Below are positions 17,351 through 25,965 of a DNA stretch of 64,000 nucleotides, piece by piece. The notes under the pieces were generated by a model. That model searched no databases and was not told the DNA's origin. It saw only the letters and a list, made by a program, of their open reading frames with translations. The stretch lies in the NCBI GenBank assembly GCA_041905795.1, contig JAYRKL010000001.1:62001-126000 (forward strand), read 5' to 3'. Made by a program: the position numbers and the translations under genes. The stretch is from SHVO01 sp041905795 (GTDB lineage Bacteria; Pseudomonadota; Alphaproteobacteria; Rhodospirillales; Rhodospirillaceae). The number at the start of each line of letters is the position of its first letter. The stretch's first letter is position 1.

Positions 17351-19006
17351 CTATTTCTGCGCGTCGGCCTTTTGGGTTTCCGCGGCCGGCACGGTGTAAA
17401 AATCCGGGTTGAGCGCGATGCGGCGCACGAGGTCGCGCCACTTGACGCCGTTCTTGGTCAAATCCGCCTTGAGCGCCGTCAGCCACTCCGCTTCCTGAGC
17501 GAGCGGCGCACGCGCCGCGCCGAACGAGAACGCGCGGTCGATCACGCAGGACGTGATCGCCGGCTCGTCGCGCAGGATCGCGGACAGTTCGACCACGTTC
17601 TTGAACGGCTTGCCGCTGAAATCGCCGCTGGCGTCGATCGGCGCGCCGTTCTCCTCGCTGCGCGACACCCCGGCGGCGTCGAAGTCCTCGAGCGCCAGGC
17701 CGATCGGATCGGTGATGCGGTGGCAGCCGGCGCAGACCGGGTTGTTGCGGTGCGCGGTCAGGCGCTGGCGCACGGTTTTATACAGCGGGTTGTTGGTGTC
17801 CTGGACGATCGAGAAGTCGACATTGCCGGGCGGCGGCGGGACCTTCTGGCACAGCAGGTTCTCGCGCAGCGCCTTGCCGCGCAGGGTCGGCGAGGTATTG
17901 CCGGGGTGCGAGTGCAGCGACAGGAAGCTGACATGGGTCAGCAGGCCCACATGCGGGTCATCGGCCGGGTACTGGTAGGGGACCCAGGCCACCGCGCCCC
18001 CCATCTCCTGGCGGTGCGGCAAGGGCACGCCGTAGATAGCAGCCAGCGACTGCGTGAGGAAGGTGTCGCGCGTGATCATCAGGTCGCGGTAATCGCGGCT
18101 GCGCGTGACCAGGTGGTCGACGATGGTGCGGAGCGTCTGTTCACGCGCGTTGTCTTCCACGTTCTTGGTGAACTTGGGATAGAGGTTGGTGTCGATCGCC
18201 AGGGTGGCGAAGTCGTCGAAGCCCAGCATGTCGGCGAAGAACGCGCGCACGCCGAATTCCATCTTGGGCGAGACCAGCATGCGATCGATCTGCTTGGCGA
18301 GCCCGCCCTCGGTCATGATCTCGCCGGAGCGGGCGGCCGCCAGCAGCGGCTCGTCTGGCGTGCTGTCCCACAGGAAGAAGGCGAGGCGCGTGGCGCGCGA
18401 ATAGGCGTCGAGGCGGAGTTTACCGGGCTGCGACGGGTCGGGCTCGCTGTGCTCGACCCGGAACAGGAACTCGGGCGCCACCAGCATCTGCACCAGGGCC
18501 GCCGAAAGGCCGGCATGGAAGCTCTTCAGAGTCTGCGTGGCCTTGCCGGCGGTGGCGGTAAGGTCCTTGACCTCGGCGTCGGTGAGCGGCCGGCGGTACA
18601 GGTGCAGGCCGACGCGGGCGATGAACTGGCCGGCACAGGCCGCGTCGGCGGCGTCTTCAGCCTTGGGTTTGCAGGAGATCAAGGTCGCCCGGCGCTTGGG
18701 ATCCACGACCTCCTTGGCAATCTGCAACGCCAGGGTCTCGTTGCGCTCCAGGCCCGCCGAGGTCAGGGTGAGTTTGCGCGCGCCGACCGCGAGCAGGCCC
18801 TGGTCGCGAAAGCCGGTCTCGACCACATTGGCGTCGAGTTGGATGCTGGGGCCGAACACGTCGTGGATGGTGCGCTGGTATTCCTCCGGCGTCAGACGCA
18901 CGAGCGTCATATCGGCTCGCGCGCCCGAAACCGCGATCGCGCCGAGGCCGGCCCCCAGCAACGCCAGCTTGAACATCCGCAACGGCAACTTGGCAACCAT
19001 CCGCAT
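17351..19006 (-). CDS. DUF1592/DUF1588 protein with one c-type haem motif
   Basis: This 551-residue exported protein has a signal peptide followed by the ordered domains of this family: DUF1587-like RLTPEEYQRTIHDVFG (about 37-52), DUF1595-like RVGLHLYRRPLTDAEV (131-146), DUF1592 (about 200-325), DUF1588 (about 355-450) and DUF1585 near the C-terminus. The DUF1588 part holds the only haem c site, CAGCH at 425-429, in the context NPVCAGCHRITDPIGLALE. It is probably a periplasmic cytochrome-like protein acting with the DUF1552 protein downstream. The start ATG at 19006 is 9 bases after the upstream stop and follows GGAG. Domain names are recalled; function is unknown. Confidence 0.85.
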   Translation of the reverse strand: MRMVAKLPLRMFKLALLGAGLGAIAVSGARADMTLVRLTPEEYQRTIHDVFGPSIQLDANVVETGFRDQGLLAVGARKLTLTSAGLERNETLALQIAKEVVDPKRRATLISCKPKAEDAADAACAGQFIARVGLHLYRRPLTDAEVKDLTATAGKATQTLKSFHAGLSAALVQMLVAPEFLFRVEHSEPDPSQPGKLRLDAYSRATRLAFFLWDSTPDEPLLAAARSGEIMTEGGLAKQIDRMLVSPKMEFGVRAFFADMLGFDDFATLAIDTNLYPKFTKNVEDNAREQTLRTIVDHLVTRSRDYRDLMITRDTFLTQSLAAIYGVPLPHRQEMGGAVAWVPYQYPADDPHVGLLTHVSFLSLHSHPGNTSPTLRGKALRENLLCQKVPPPPGNVDFSIVQDTNNPLYKTVRQRLTAHRNNPVCAGCHRITDPIGLALEDFDAAGVSRSEENGAPIDASGDFSGKPFKNVVELSAILRDEPAITSCVIDRAFSFGAARAPLAQEAEWLTALKADLTKNGVKWRDLVRRIALNPDFYTVPAAETQKADAQK

Positions 19007-19014
19007 CACTCCGC

Positions 19015-20163
19015 TCACTTGTCGGTACGTTCGAGAACGGCCGGACCGCTGATCAGCGGCCCCGGGCCGAAGGCCTTGGCCATGACCTTGCCGTCCTTGG
19101 CGGTGTGGAACGCGGGCACCGCTTCCATGTAGTAGGCCGCCGAGATGGCGGTATTTTCGCCGGTGGCGGGATCGGGAATGCCATCGGCCAGCCGCTTCAT
19201 GGCGTAGTACACGCCGGGCAGGTCCACCTGGCCGGTGTCTTCGCCGCGGATGGCGAGGAAGTAGTAGTAGTCGCGCCATGGCTGATACCCGCCGACGATC
19301 CCGGCGAGGCTGCCGTCCTTCAGCATCTTGAAGCGCACATGGGTTTTGACGAACCGCAGCCAGGCGTAAAATTGCGATTCCCCCTGGATCGCCATCTCGC
19401 CGTCCTCGACCGTCAGCACCTGATCCTTGATGCGGCCCTTGAGCACGCTGTGGGAGCGCGGGTCGGCGTCGACGGTATAGGTCGCACCCGACAGGACGCC
19501 GCCATGGCCGTCGCGCAAGGTGACGTCGACCGTGCGGTCGAAGGTGACGGTGACGTCGCCGTCCTTCGAGAGATCGGCGCCGGTGACCGAAATCAGCCAG
19601 CCCGGCATGGAATCCAGGGCGGTGTCCCAGGCGATGTCTTCACTGTAGGGGCGCACCGGGCGGCGGATATTGTAGCCGGTAAAGCAGCCCAGCGCCTTCC
19701 ACGTCGCGTTGTCGATGCCTTTGGCATGGGTTTCGGGATCTTCGAACGATCCCGGGCCGGTCTTGCCGTCGAGGTCGAAGCCGTAGGCGTATCTGCCCTG
19801 GGCGATCTCGATCTTGGGGTCCGGCACCGAGGTCGGGAAATCGCCGGGATCGACTTCGCGGCCGTTGATGCGGCCCTTCTTGGTGATCTCGACCTTCTTG
19901 CCGTTGTCATCGACACCCATGTTGCCGATGATCTTGGTGGCCTGGTCCTTGGTGTAGCCTTGCTCCATCAGGCGGCGCACCTTGATGTCGGTCGGACCGC
20001 CGTTGCCGCCCTTGGGGCAGGTGTCCTGGTCGCCATAGGTGGCGGTGTGGATCATCGACACGACATAGCCGCGGGTCTCCGCCGCCGCCGAAGCGCCGGT
20101 CAGCATGAGGGTCAGCGCGGGAAGCACGCCCGCCGCACGACCGAATGCTTTCGCAAAATCCAT
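19015..20163 (-). CDS. Exported protein of unknown function, first gene of the DUF1592/DUF1552 block
   Basis: I do not recognise this 382-residue protein. It has a signal peptide (ALTLMLTGASAAAE), cysteines in DTCPKGGNGG and in ALGCFTGYN, and a Lys-rich segment MGVDDNGKKVEITKKGRING. Its C-terminal half is rich in aromatics (YQPWRDYYYFLA). The start follows GGGAGGGAGACGG and is secure. It is 8 bases upstream of the DUF1592 gene, so both are very likely co-transcribed, and it is probably the third component of the same periplasmic system. The CPKGGNG stretch could be metal or disulphide related; nothing more can be said. Confidence 0.75.
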   Translation of the reverse strand: MDFAKAFGRAAGVLPALTLMLTGASAAAETRGYVVSMIHTATYGDQDTCPKGGNGGPTDIKVRRLMEQGYTKDQATKIIGNMGVDDNGKKVEITKKGRINGREVDPGDFPTSVPDPKIEIAQGRYAYGFDLDGKTGPGSFEDPETHAKGIDNATWKALGCFTGYNIRRPVRPYSEDIAWDTALDSMPGWLISVTGADLSKDGDVTVTFDRTVDVTLRDGHGGVLSGATYTVDADPRSHSVLKGRIKDQVLTVEDGEMAIQGESQFYAWLRFVKTHVRFKMLKDGSLAGIVGGYQPWRDYYYFLAIRGEDTGQVDLPGVYYAMKRLADGIPDPATGENTAISAAYYMEAVPAFHTAKDGKVMAKAFGPGPLISGPAVLERTDK

Positions 20164-20472
20164 CCGTCTCCCTCCCTCGCCGGCGCCGCCCGCGGCTCGC
20201 CGCGGATGGAACCCACACACTTTTGCCGGCGTCGCGGACACTGTCCCCGCGCTTGCGGCAAAAGGTTAATTGTTAAGATAACGGCTTGATCTTAAGCCAA
20301 GAAATACAATTGCTTTATTATATGAACCCACTGCGGCATCGCTCCGCGTCCCGGGTGTTGCGAACGGCTCCCTTCGCGGCCCCGCCGGCCGCCCGCGCGC
20401 TCACTCAACCCTTTGCTTTTCCATCAAAAGTTTTTTGCTGCGCCGCAACCCTGGCGCGGGCGGCGGCGAGGG
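20164..20472. other. 309-base intergenic region with AT-rich palindrome
   Basis: The region separates two minus-strand genes and should contain the promoter of the DUF1592/DUF1552 block. An AT-rich stretch at 20265-20325 stands out from its GC-rich surroundings. It holds TTAAGAT (20273-20279) facing ATCTTAA (20289-20295), an overlapping GGCTT-N6-AAGCC at 20283-20298, and a TATTATA-like word nearby. No reading frame looks real. Confidence 0.55.
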
Positions 20473-20958
20473 TTATTTGCGCTGGAACACCTGGACGTCC
20501 TTGCACTCGCGCCCGACGAAGGTGCTGACCTGGGTCATGGTCTGACCGTCCTCGGACACGGTGCGCAGGTAAGTCGAGGTCACCTTGTCGGCCTTGTCGT
20601 AGTGGGTGAACTCGAGGCGGCGCGGGTCGACCAGCTTCCATGAGATCGATTCCGCGGAATCCGGCTTGGTGATGTTGGCCGGATATTTGCCGCCGTCATA
20701 GCGCGCCACATAGCGGGTGACGATGGGCTTGCCGTCGGCGGCGGTGCCGCCCCATTCGGTGACGATCAGGCCCCAGCCGGCGTCGAAGATCCAGCGGTTG
20801 CCCGCCTTGGGCGCCGCCGCGGCGTTGCAGAACTTGGACTTTTCCAGCACCAGGTCCCATTTGCCCTGGATCAGGTCCTTCGGGTTCGGCGGTTCGACCG
20901 CGAGCGCGCTGCCGGCGATGAAGGCCGTCAGCAACGGCGCATAGAGAATTGTCTTCAT
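20473..20958 (-). CDS. Small secreted protein, paralogue B
   Basis: This 161-residue protein starts with a signal peptide (MKTILYAPLLTAFIAGSALA) followed by VEPPNPKDLIQGKWDLVLEK. It shares its whole plan with the upstream gene at 20968-21444: KFCNAAAAPKAGNRWIFDAGWGLIV, RYDGGKYP, SWKLV, EFTHY and a C-terminal GRECKDVQVFQRK. The fold looks like a small lipocalin-type or DUF-like beta barrel, but I do not recognise a family. Two cysteines (in KFC and GREC) are conserved in both copies. The genes are 9 bases apart and lie between the TonB receptor and the DUF1592 block, so they may act with either. Confidence 0.75.
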   Translation of the reverse strand: MKTILYAPLLTAFIAGSALAVEPPNPKDLIQGKWDLVLEKSKFCNAAAAPKAGNRWIFDAGWGLIVTEWGGTAADGKPIVTRYVARYDGGKYPANITKPDSAESISWKLVDPRRLEFTHYDKADKVTSTYLRTVSEDGQTMTQVSTFVGRECKDVQVFQRK

Positions 20959-20967
20959 GATTGGCTC

Positions 20968-21444
20968 CTATTTCCGCTCGAATACCTGGTCTTCCTCGCA
21001 GTCACGTCCGACGAATTTGGCGTGCTGCGTCATGGTCTGCCCGTCGGCGGACACGGTGCGCACATAGTCCGACGTCTTCTTGTCGTCCTTGGACCAATGC
21101 GTGAACTCGACACGGCCCGGGTTCACCAGCTTCCAGGTGATCGCCTCTTTCGCCGGGCCGGTGGCGATGTCGGGATACTTGTCGCCGTCATAGCGCCCGA
21201 CGTAGCGGCCGCTGGTCTCCTTGCCTTCGGCGTTGACGCCGCTCTGCTCGAACACGATCAGGCCCCAGCCGGCGTCGAAGATGTGTCGCCCGCCTTTCTT
21301 CGGCGCCGCCGCCGGATTGCAGAATTTGGACTTGGCGGGGTTCAGTTCCCAAGTGCCCTGGGTCAGGTCCTTGGGGTTGGGCGGCTCCACCGCCAGGCAC
21401 GGCATGGCGACCATCATCGCCGCGCAGACGATCCTTGCCTTCAT
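20968..21444 (-). CDS. Small secreted protein, paralogue A
   Basis: This 158-residue protein has a signal peptide (MKARIVCAAMMVAMPCLA) and then VEPPNPKDLTQGTWELNPAK. It is a clear tandem paralogue of the gene at 20473-20958, sharing VEPPNPKDL, KSKFCN, IFDAGWGLIV, WKLV, VRTVSADGQTMTQ and VGRDC. The start at 21444 follows GGAGG in the strand sense; a longer frame to 21501 reads back toward the TonB receptor stop and was rejected. It lies 76 bases downstream of the TonB receptor on the same strand, possibly in one operon. Function unknown; a periplasmic ligand-binding role is a guess. Confidence 0.75.
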   Translation of the reverse strand: MKARIVCAAMMVAMPCLAVEPPNPKDLTQGTWELNPAKSKFCNPAAAPKKGGRHIFDAGWGLIVFEQSGVNAEGKETSGRYVGRYDGDKYPDIATGPAKEAITWKLVNPGRVEFTHWSKDDKKTSDYVRTVSADGQTMTQHAKFVGRDCEEDQVFERK

Positions 21445-21520
21445 GGTTTCCTCCTTGCTGAGACAAAAGAGGGGGCGATCAAGCCCCCTCTTCCGCGACA
21501 TGCTTTCTTCCGGGCCGCCC

Positions 21521-24436
21521 TCACATCTTGAAGCGCAGGCCGGCGCGGAATACGCGGCCCAGGATGTCGAAGCCCGACGAGCCCTTGGACAGGGACGACG
21601 TATAGGTGAAGTCGGTCGGCCCCTGCGGGACGATGGTCGGATCGGCGTTGAGCAGGTTGCGCACCGTCAGGAACGGCTCGACCTGCACACCGCTGACGTC
21701 CATGCGGTAGGACACCGACGCATCCATGTAGAACGACCCGCCGATGCGGTTGTTCTCGATGGTGACCGCGTTGCCCACAACCGCCGGACAACCCGACGAA
21801 CACTGGATGTAGCGGTTATCGATCACGCCCGCACCCTGCGAGCGCATCGTCAGCGACGTGCGCAAGCCGTCGAGGGCATAGCTCAAAGTTCCGGTCAGGC
21901 GCCAGCGCGGCGGGCCGGTCAGGAGCTGGCCTTCCTGGCCGAGGGTGTTGATGTAGCCGCCGCCGAGGCCGTCATCCTGGCTCGACGTCAGGTAGCGGGT
22001 CATCTGGCCGCGGAAGCCGAGGTCACCGGCGAAGGACGGCGAGACGCTGTCCATGGGCAGGTTGTAGCTGACCTCGAAATCGAGCCCGCTCTTCTTGTTG
22101 GAGGCGAGGTTGTACGGGCTCTGGATCAACAGGTTGATCACGCCGATGCTCTGTCCGGGCAGCGGCGGATCGCGGCGGATGTTGGCGCAGAACTCCTGGC
22201 GGCCGGCAAAGCAGAACGCCAGGGTCTGGTTGTCGTTGGCGCCGCCGATGGCGCCGGAGAGGTTGATGTTCCAGTAGTCCACCGAGGCGGTGAATCCCGG
22301 GAAGAACTGGGGATTCAGCACCACGCCGAACTCGTAGGTGTCGCCCTTCTCGGGCACCAGGTTCGGGTTGCCGTTGTTCTGGCCGAAGAACTGCGGGATC
22401 GTATTGGTGAACGGATCGAACGCCGAGCGGAAGCCGGAGCTGGCGGCCGCATAGAGCTCGTTGAAGTTCGGCGCACGGATGTCGCGCGACCGCGTGCCGC
22501 GGATGCGGATATCCGGGATCAGGTTCCACACCGCGCCCACTTTCCAGGTCGTCACCACGCCCGAGAGTTTGTAGTCGGTGACGCGCATGGCGGCGTTGAG
22601 GTCGAAGCTCTCAGCCCAGACCGCGTCCTTGGCCAGCGGGATGACGGTTTCCACAGCGCCTTCGGTCACGTAGTTGGTGGCGCCGAACGGCGAGAAGTTG
22701 CCCGCGAACCAGGTGGTGGTGCCGAGCGGCGGGTCGGGGCGGCCGAGCGCCTTCTCATGCCGGTACTCCATCGACAGCGCGAGCGAGACCGGACCGGCCC
22801 AGGTCGAGAACGGCTCGCCGGTGACGGAGCCGGCGAACACGTTCTGCTGGATCGACTGGATCACGCGCGACAGGCCGAAGTTGTACTTGTACGCCGCGGT
22901 GTTGTTGACGTTGACGCCGGTGCCGAGGTTGTTCCACGGCACGCAGCCGTTGGTCGGATTGGTGAGCGTCGAGCGGCAGACAATGTTGCCGTTCGGCGCC
23001 AGCACCGCGTCGGTCGCCAGGCGCCAGTTGTTGAGGTTCAGCACATCGATGACGTCGGTGGTCGCCTTGGTCTTGCCGTACTGGTAGTAGGCGTTCCACG
23101 ACCAGCCGGTGTCCATGGCGTTGAACTTGCCCTCGGAGCCGACGACGTAGCGGGTGGTGATGCGGCGCGCCTCGTTCTTCACGTTCGGCATGTCGTAGTT
23201 CATGCTGCCGATGGTGAACGAGGTGATCTTGAGCGCGGTCATCTGGGCCTGCACCGAGGCCGGGATGAACGGGTTGCCCGAAAGGATCGTGGCGCCGTTG
23301 CCGGCCTGGAACGGCGGCCACGACGAGGTGAAGGTGATGTTATCGCCCCAGGAGAGCTGGGCATAGACGTTGACATCATCGGTAACGTCGTAGGATGCGC
23401 GGAAGAACGCGTTGTGGCGCAAGTTGCGCGGATCGAGGGTGCCCGAACGGTCGTGGCGGATTTCGGTCGACTGCCAGTCGCCGCCCTGCATCCATGGCGC
23501 GTTGGTGATCGAGCCGTAGTTAAACTGGAACGGAACGCCGCCTTCGCCGAACGCCGTGCCTTTCAGCGGCCCGGAAACGATGATGCCGCCGTGCGTGGCG
23601 TTCGACAGCGAGATCTGCTGGCGCACGAGCTGCTGCGGCACCGAGGTCGACTGGCCGGCGCCGGTCCCGTAGGCCGGGTTGATCATGATGCCCCACCCGG
23701 AATAGTTCCACTTGCGGTCGGGGCCGCCGTCGCCGGGGGTGATACCTTCGGTCCGCGCCATTTCGGCGCTCATCAGGATATGGCCGCGATCGCCGCCGAA
23801 GGCCATGCCGCCCGCCAGCGAGAACTTGTAGTTCTGGTCGTCGCCGTAGGTGGTTTCGCCGCCGGAGATTTCGCCCTTTACGCCGACGAACTTCTTGTCG
23901 AGCACGAAATTGACCACACCGGCCACGGCGTCCGAGCCGTACACGGCCGAGCCGCCGCCGGTCACGGTGTCGACGCGGCTGATAAGCTGCTGCGGGAAGT
24001 TGTTGACGTCGACTTCGCCGCTGAACAAAGCCGGCACCGAGCGCTGGCCGTCGAGCAGCACCAGGGTGCGGTTACCGCCCATGCTGCGCAGGTTGAGGAT
24101 GTTCAAGCCCTGCGTCGCGGCGCTGATGCCGTTGACGCTGCTTTGCGGCGACGTCGAGTTGGCGAAGGCCGGCATGGTGTTGAGCGTGTCGGCGATATTG
24201 GCGGTGGCGGTGTTGGCCTGAAGCGCTTCGGCCGTGACGACCGTCAGCGGCGTCGGCGCCTCGTAACCGTCGCGGACGATGCGCGTGCCGGTGACGACGA
24301 TTTCCTCGACACTGCCCGCCTGGGCGGTTTGCGTCTGGGCCTGGCCGAAGGCCGGCCCGGCAACCGACGCCGCGGCGAGCGCGAGCACGCTGACCGTCGT
24401 GAGCGCACGCACTCTGAGTCCGGATGATGTGGTCAT
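21521..24436 (-). CDS. TonB-dependent outer-membrane receptor
   Basis: This 971-residue protein has a signal peptide (about 1-31, ending AFGQA). A TonB-box-like EEIVVTGTRIV then leads into the plug (about 45-170, with LNILNLRSMGGNRTLVLLDGQR and AVYGSDAVAGVVNFVLDKKF). The 22-strand barrel that follows ends GRVFRAGLRFKM, with the expected aromatic/hydrophobic last strand. It transports an unidentified ligand across the outer membrane using TonB energy. This plug type (no STN domain, 'NxxNLRxMGxxRTLVLLDGxR') is common in Caulobacterales, Sphingomonadales and similar oligotrophs. It is the first gene of a run of exported-protein genes on the minus strand, with a leader hairpin at 24458-24476. Confidence 0.93.
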   Translation of the reverse strand: MTTSSGLRVRALTTVSVLALAAASVAGPAFGQAQTQTAQAGSVEEIVVTGTRIVRDGYEAPTPLTVVTAEALQANTATANIADTLNTMPAFANSTSPQSSVNGISAATQGLNILNLRSMGGNRTLVLLDGQRSVPALFSGEVDVNNFPQQLISRVDTVTGGGSAVYGSDAVAGVVNFVLDKKFVGVKGEISGGETTYGDDQNYKFSLAGGMAFGGDRGHILMSAEMARTEGITPGDGGPDRKWNYSGWGIMINPAYGTGAGQSTSVPQQLVRQQISLSNATHGGIIVSGPLKGTAFGEGGVPFQFNYGSITNAPWMQGGDWQSTEIRHDRSGTLDPRNLRHNAFFRASYDVTDDVNVYAQLSWGDNITFTSSWPPFQAGNGATILSGNPFIPASVQAQMTALKITSFTIGSMNYDMPNVKNEARRITTRYVVGSEGKFNAMDTGWSWNAYYQYGKTKATTDVIDVLNLNNWRLATDAVLAPNGNIVCRSTLTNPTNGCVPWNNLGTGVNVNNTAAYKYNFGLSRVIQSIQQNVFAGSVTGEPFSTWAGPVSLALSMEYRHEKALGRPDPPLGTTTWFAGNFSPFGATNYVTEGAVETVIPLAKDAVWAESFDLNAAMRVTDYKLSGVVTTWKVGAVWNLIPDIRIRGTRSRDIRAPNFNELYAAASSGFRSAFDPFTNTIPQFFGQNNGNPNLVPEKGDTYEFGVVLNPQFFPGFTASVDYWNINLSGAIGGANDNQTLAFCFAGRQEFCANIRRDPPLPGQSIGVINLLIQSPYNLASNKKSGLDFEVSYNLPMDSVSPSFAGDLGFRGQMTRYLTSSQDDGLGGGYINTLGQEGQLLTGPPRWRLTGTLSYALDGLRTSLTMRSQGAGVIDNRYIQCSSGCPAVVGNAVTIENNRIGGSFYMDASVSYRMDVSGVQVEPFLTVRNLLNADPTIVPQGPTDFTYTSSLSKGSSGFDILGRVFRAGLRFKM

Positions 24437-24940
24437 ATCCCTTCCCCTTGATACTGTTGACGCAGTGGCTGCGTCAGATCGCGAGACGGGCGCGCCAGGC
24501 CCTCCGCCTGCGCCGGTCTCGCCGTATCTTAGTGTTTAGCGGAGAGGACTCGGGGCCACCTAGGTGGGAATTGAGTCGCATGCCATAACAGGTCGGTATA
24601 GTAAAACGGCAACAGTTGCAGTGCACATCACATCGCCCATGACTGCCGGCACGCGCACCGGAACCTCGCCAAAAAGCCGCTTAAATCATGGGCTCGAAGC
24701 CCGCGGGCGGCATATCTTGCGATGCACAATCCAGGGTCATGCGCGATAGCAAGGATGCAAGGTATATGACATACGCTGTTGACCTGAGGTCCCTGCACCG
24801 CGCCGGCACGGCGATCCCGCGGCCTTCATGTCCATGCACGCCGCGCAGGGCGCGCACGCCGTCGCGCGCATTGAAGCCGGCGGGGAAGCCGGCGGGCGCG
24901 GCGGCCTCTCTCGACACCCGTTTCTCTGCGGAGTGACCCC
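24437..24940. other. 504-base intergenic region, divergent promoters
   Basis: The region lies between the divergent TonB receptor and DMT transporter genes. TGACGCAG (24458-24465) and CTGCGTCA (24469-24476) form a perfect 8-bp hairpin in the receptor leader. The open frames here have no family features or good ribosome sites, and I call no gene. The right part is extremely GC-rich and likely just leader sequence. Confidence 0.5.
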
Positions 24941-25831
24941 ATGTCGCCGGCCCCTCTGCCGCTCTCCCACCTGCTGCTCGCACTGGCGGTCGTCGCGGTG
25001 TGGGGCACCAACTTCGTCGTCATCCGCGCCGGCCTGGATCACCTGCCGCCGCTGTTGTTCGCGACCTTACGGTTCGCCTTCGCCTTCCTGCCGGCGGCGC
25101 TTTTCCTCAAGCGCCCCGCCGTGCCGGTCAAGCACCTCGCCGCCTTCGGCCTGTTGATCGGCGCGGGCCAGTTCGGCCTGCTTTACTCCGCCATTGACGG
25201 CCACATCACCCCCGGCCTCGCGTCGCTGGTCATCCAGACCCAGGTGTTCTTCACCATCCTGCTGTCGGTGTACATCAGCGGCGAGCATGTGCGCGCCGCC
25301 CAATGGCTGGCGCTGGCGATGGCGGCGGCGGGCGTCGGCGTGATCGCCGCCTTCACCGACGGCAGCGCCACGCCGCTGGGCCTGCTCATGATCCTGGGCG
25401 CCGCCGCGAGCTGGTCCGGCGGCAATGTGGTGGCGGCCCGCGGCGGCAAGGTCAACATGCTGGCGTATGTGGTCTGGGCCAGCGCCTTCGCCATAGCTCC
25501 GCTGTTCCTGCTGTCGCTGGCGCTCGAAGGCTGGCCGGCGATCCGCGACGGCGTGGTCAACGCGTCCCTCGGCACCTGGGGCGCGGTGCTGTGGCAGTCG
25601 GTGGGCAACACTATGTTCGGTTACGGCGCCTGGAGCTGGCTGCTCGCCCGCCACCCGGCCGCGACCGTGACGCCGTCGGCGCTGCTGGTGCCGGTGTTCG
25701 GCATCGGCTCGTCGGTGTTGCTGCTCGGTGAAACGCTGCCAGTCTGGAAAATCGCCGCCTGCGGCTTGGTGATCGGCGGCCTCGCCGTCAACCTTCTGGC
25801 GCCGCGGCTGATCCGGGCCGTCAGGCCATAA
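24941..25831 (+). CDS. EamA/DMT-family transporter
   Basis: This 296-residue inner-membrane protein has ten hydrophobic helices in two EamA repeats (about 12-140 and 150-285). The WGTNFVVIRAGLDHLPPLLFATLRF opening and the second-repeat LVPVFGIGSSVLLLGETLPVWK are classical for the drug/metabolite transporter superfamily, near the O-acetylserine/cysteine exporter EamA. It probably exports an amino acid or metabolite. The ATG follows GGAGTG. It stands alone between the divergent TonB receptor and a terminator-like hairpin. Confidence 0.9.
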   Translation: MSPAPLPLSHLLLALAVVAVWGTNFVVIRAGLDHLPPLLFATLRFAFAFLPAALFLKRPAVPVKHLAAFGLLIGAGQFGLLYSAIDGHITPGLASLVIQTQVFFTILLSVYISGEHVRAAQWLALAMAAAGVGVIAAFTDGSATPLGLLMILGAAASWSGGNVVAARGGKVNMLAYVVWASAFAIAPLFLLSLALEGWPAIRDGVVNASLGTWGAVLWQSVGNTMFGYGAWSWLLARHPAATVTPSALLVPVFGIGSSVLLLGETLPVWKIAACGLVIGGLAVNLLAPRLIRAVRP

Positions 25832-25890
25832 GCCGCGGCGTCCGTCAACGCCGGCCGCGTTAACACTTACGGCTTTCAGCGGCTTTTTTT
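25830..25890 (+). terminator. Possible terminator after the DMT transporter
   Basis: AAGCCGC (25830-25836) can pair with GCGGCTT (25879-25885), followed by a run of seven T (25884-25890). The loop is long (42 bases) and contains a smaller GGCGT/ACGCC hairpin. The T run supports termination, but the compound stem makes this uncertain. Confidence 0.4.
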
Positions 25891-25965
25891 GACCTGCCGC
25901 AGCCACCCTTGTGGTGCGCGGCGGCGGGATTTCCCCTTTAATGGGCCCCCGTGGGACGCTGAAAA

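Noticed and set aside
17198..19132. 644-residue plus-strand frame
   Set aside because: It is the antisense shadow of the DUF1592 gene, with no signal, motif or ribosome site.
21221..24427. 1068-residue plus-strand frame
   Set aside because: It is antisense to the TonB receptor, which has clear plug and barrel features in the opposite strand.
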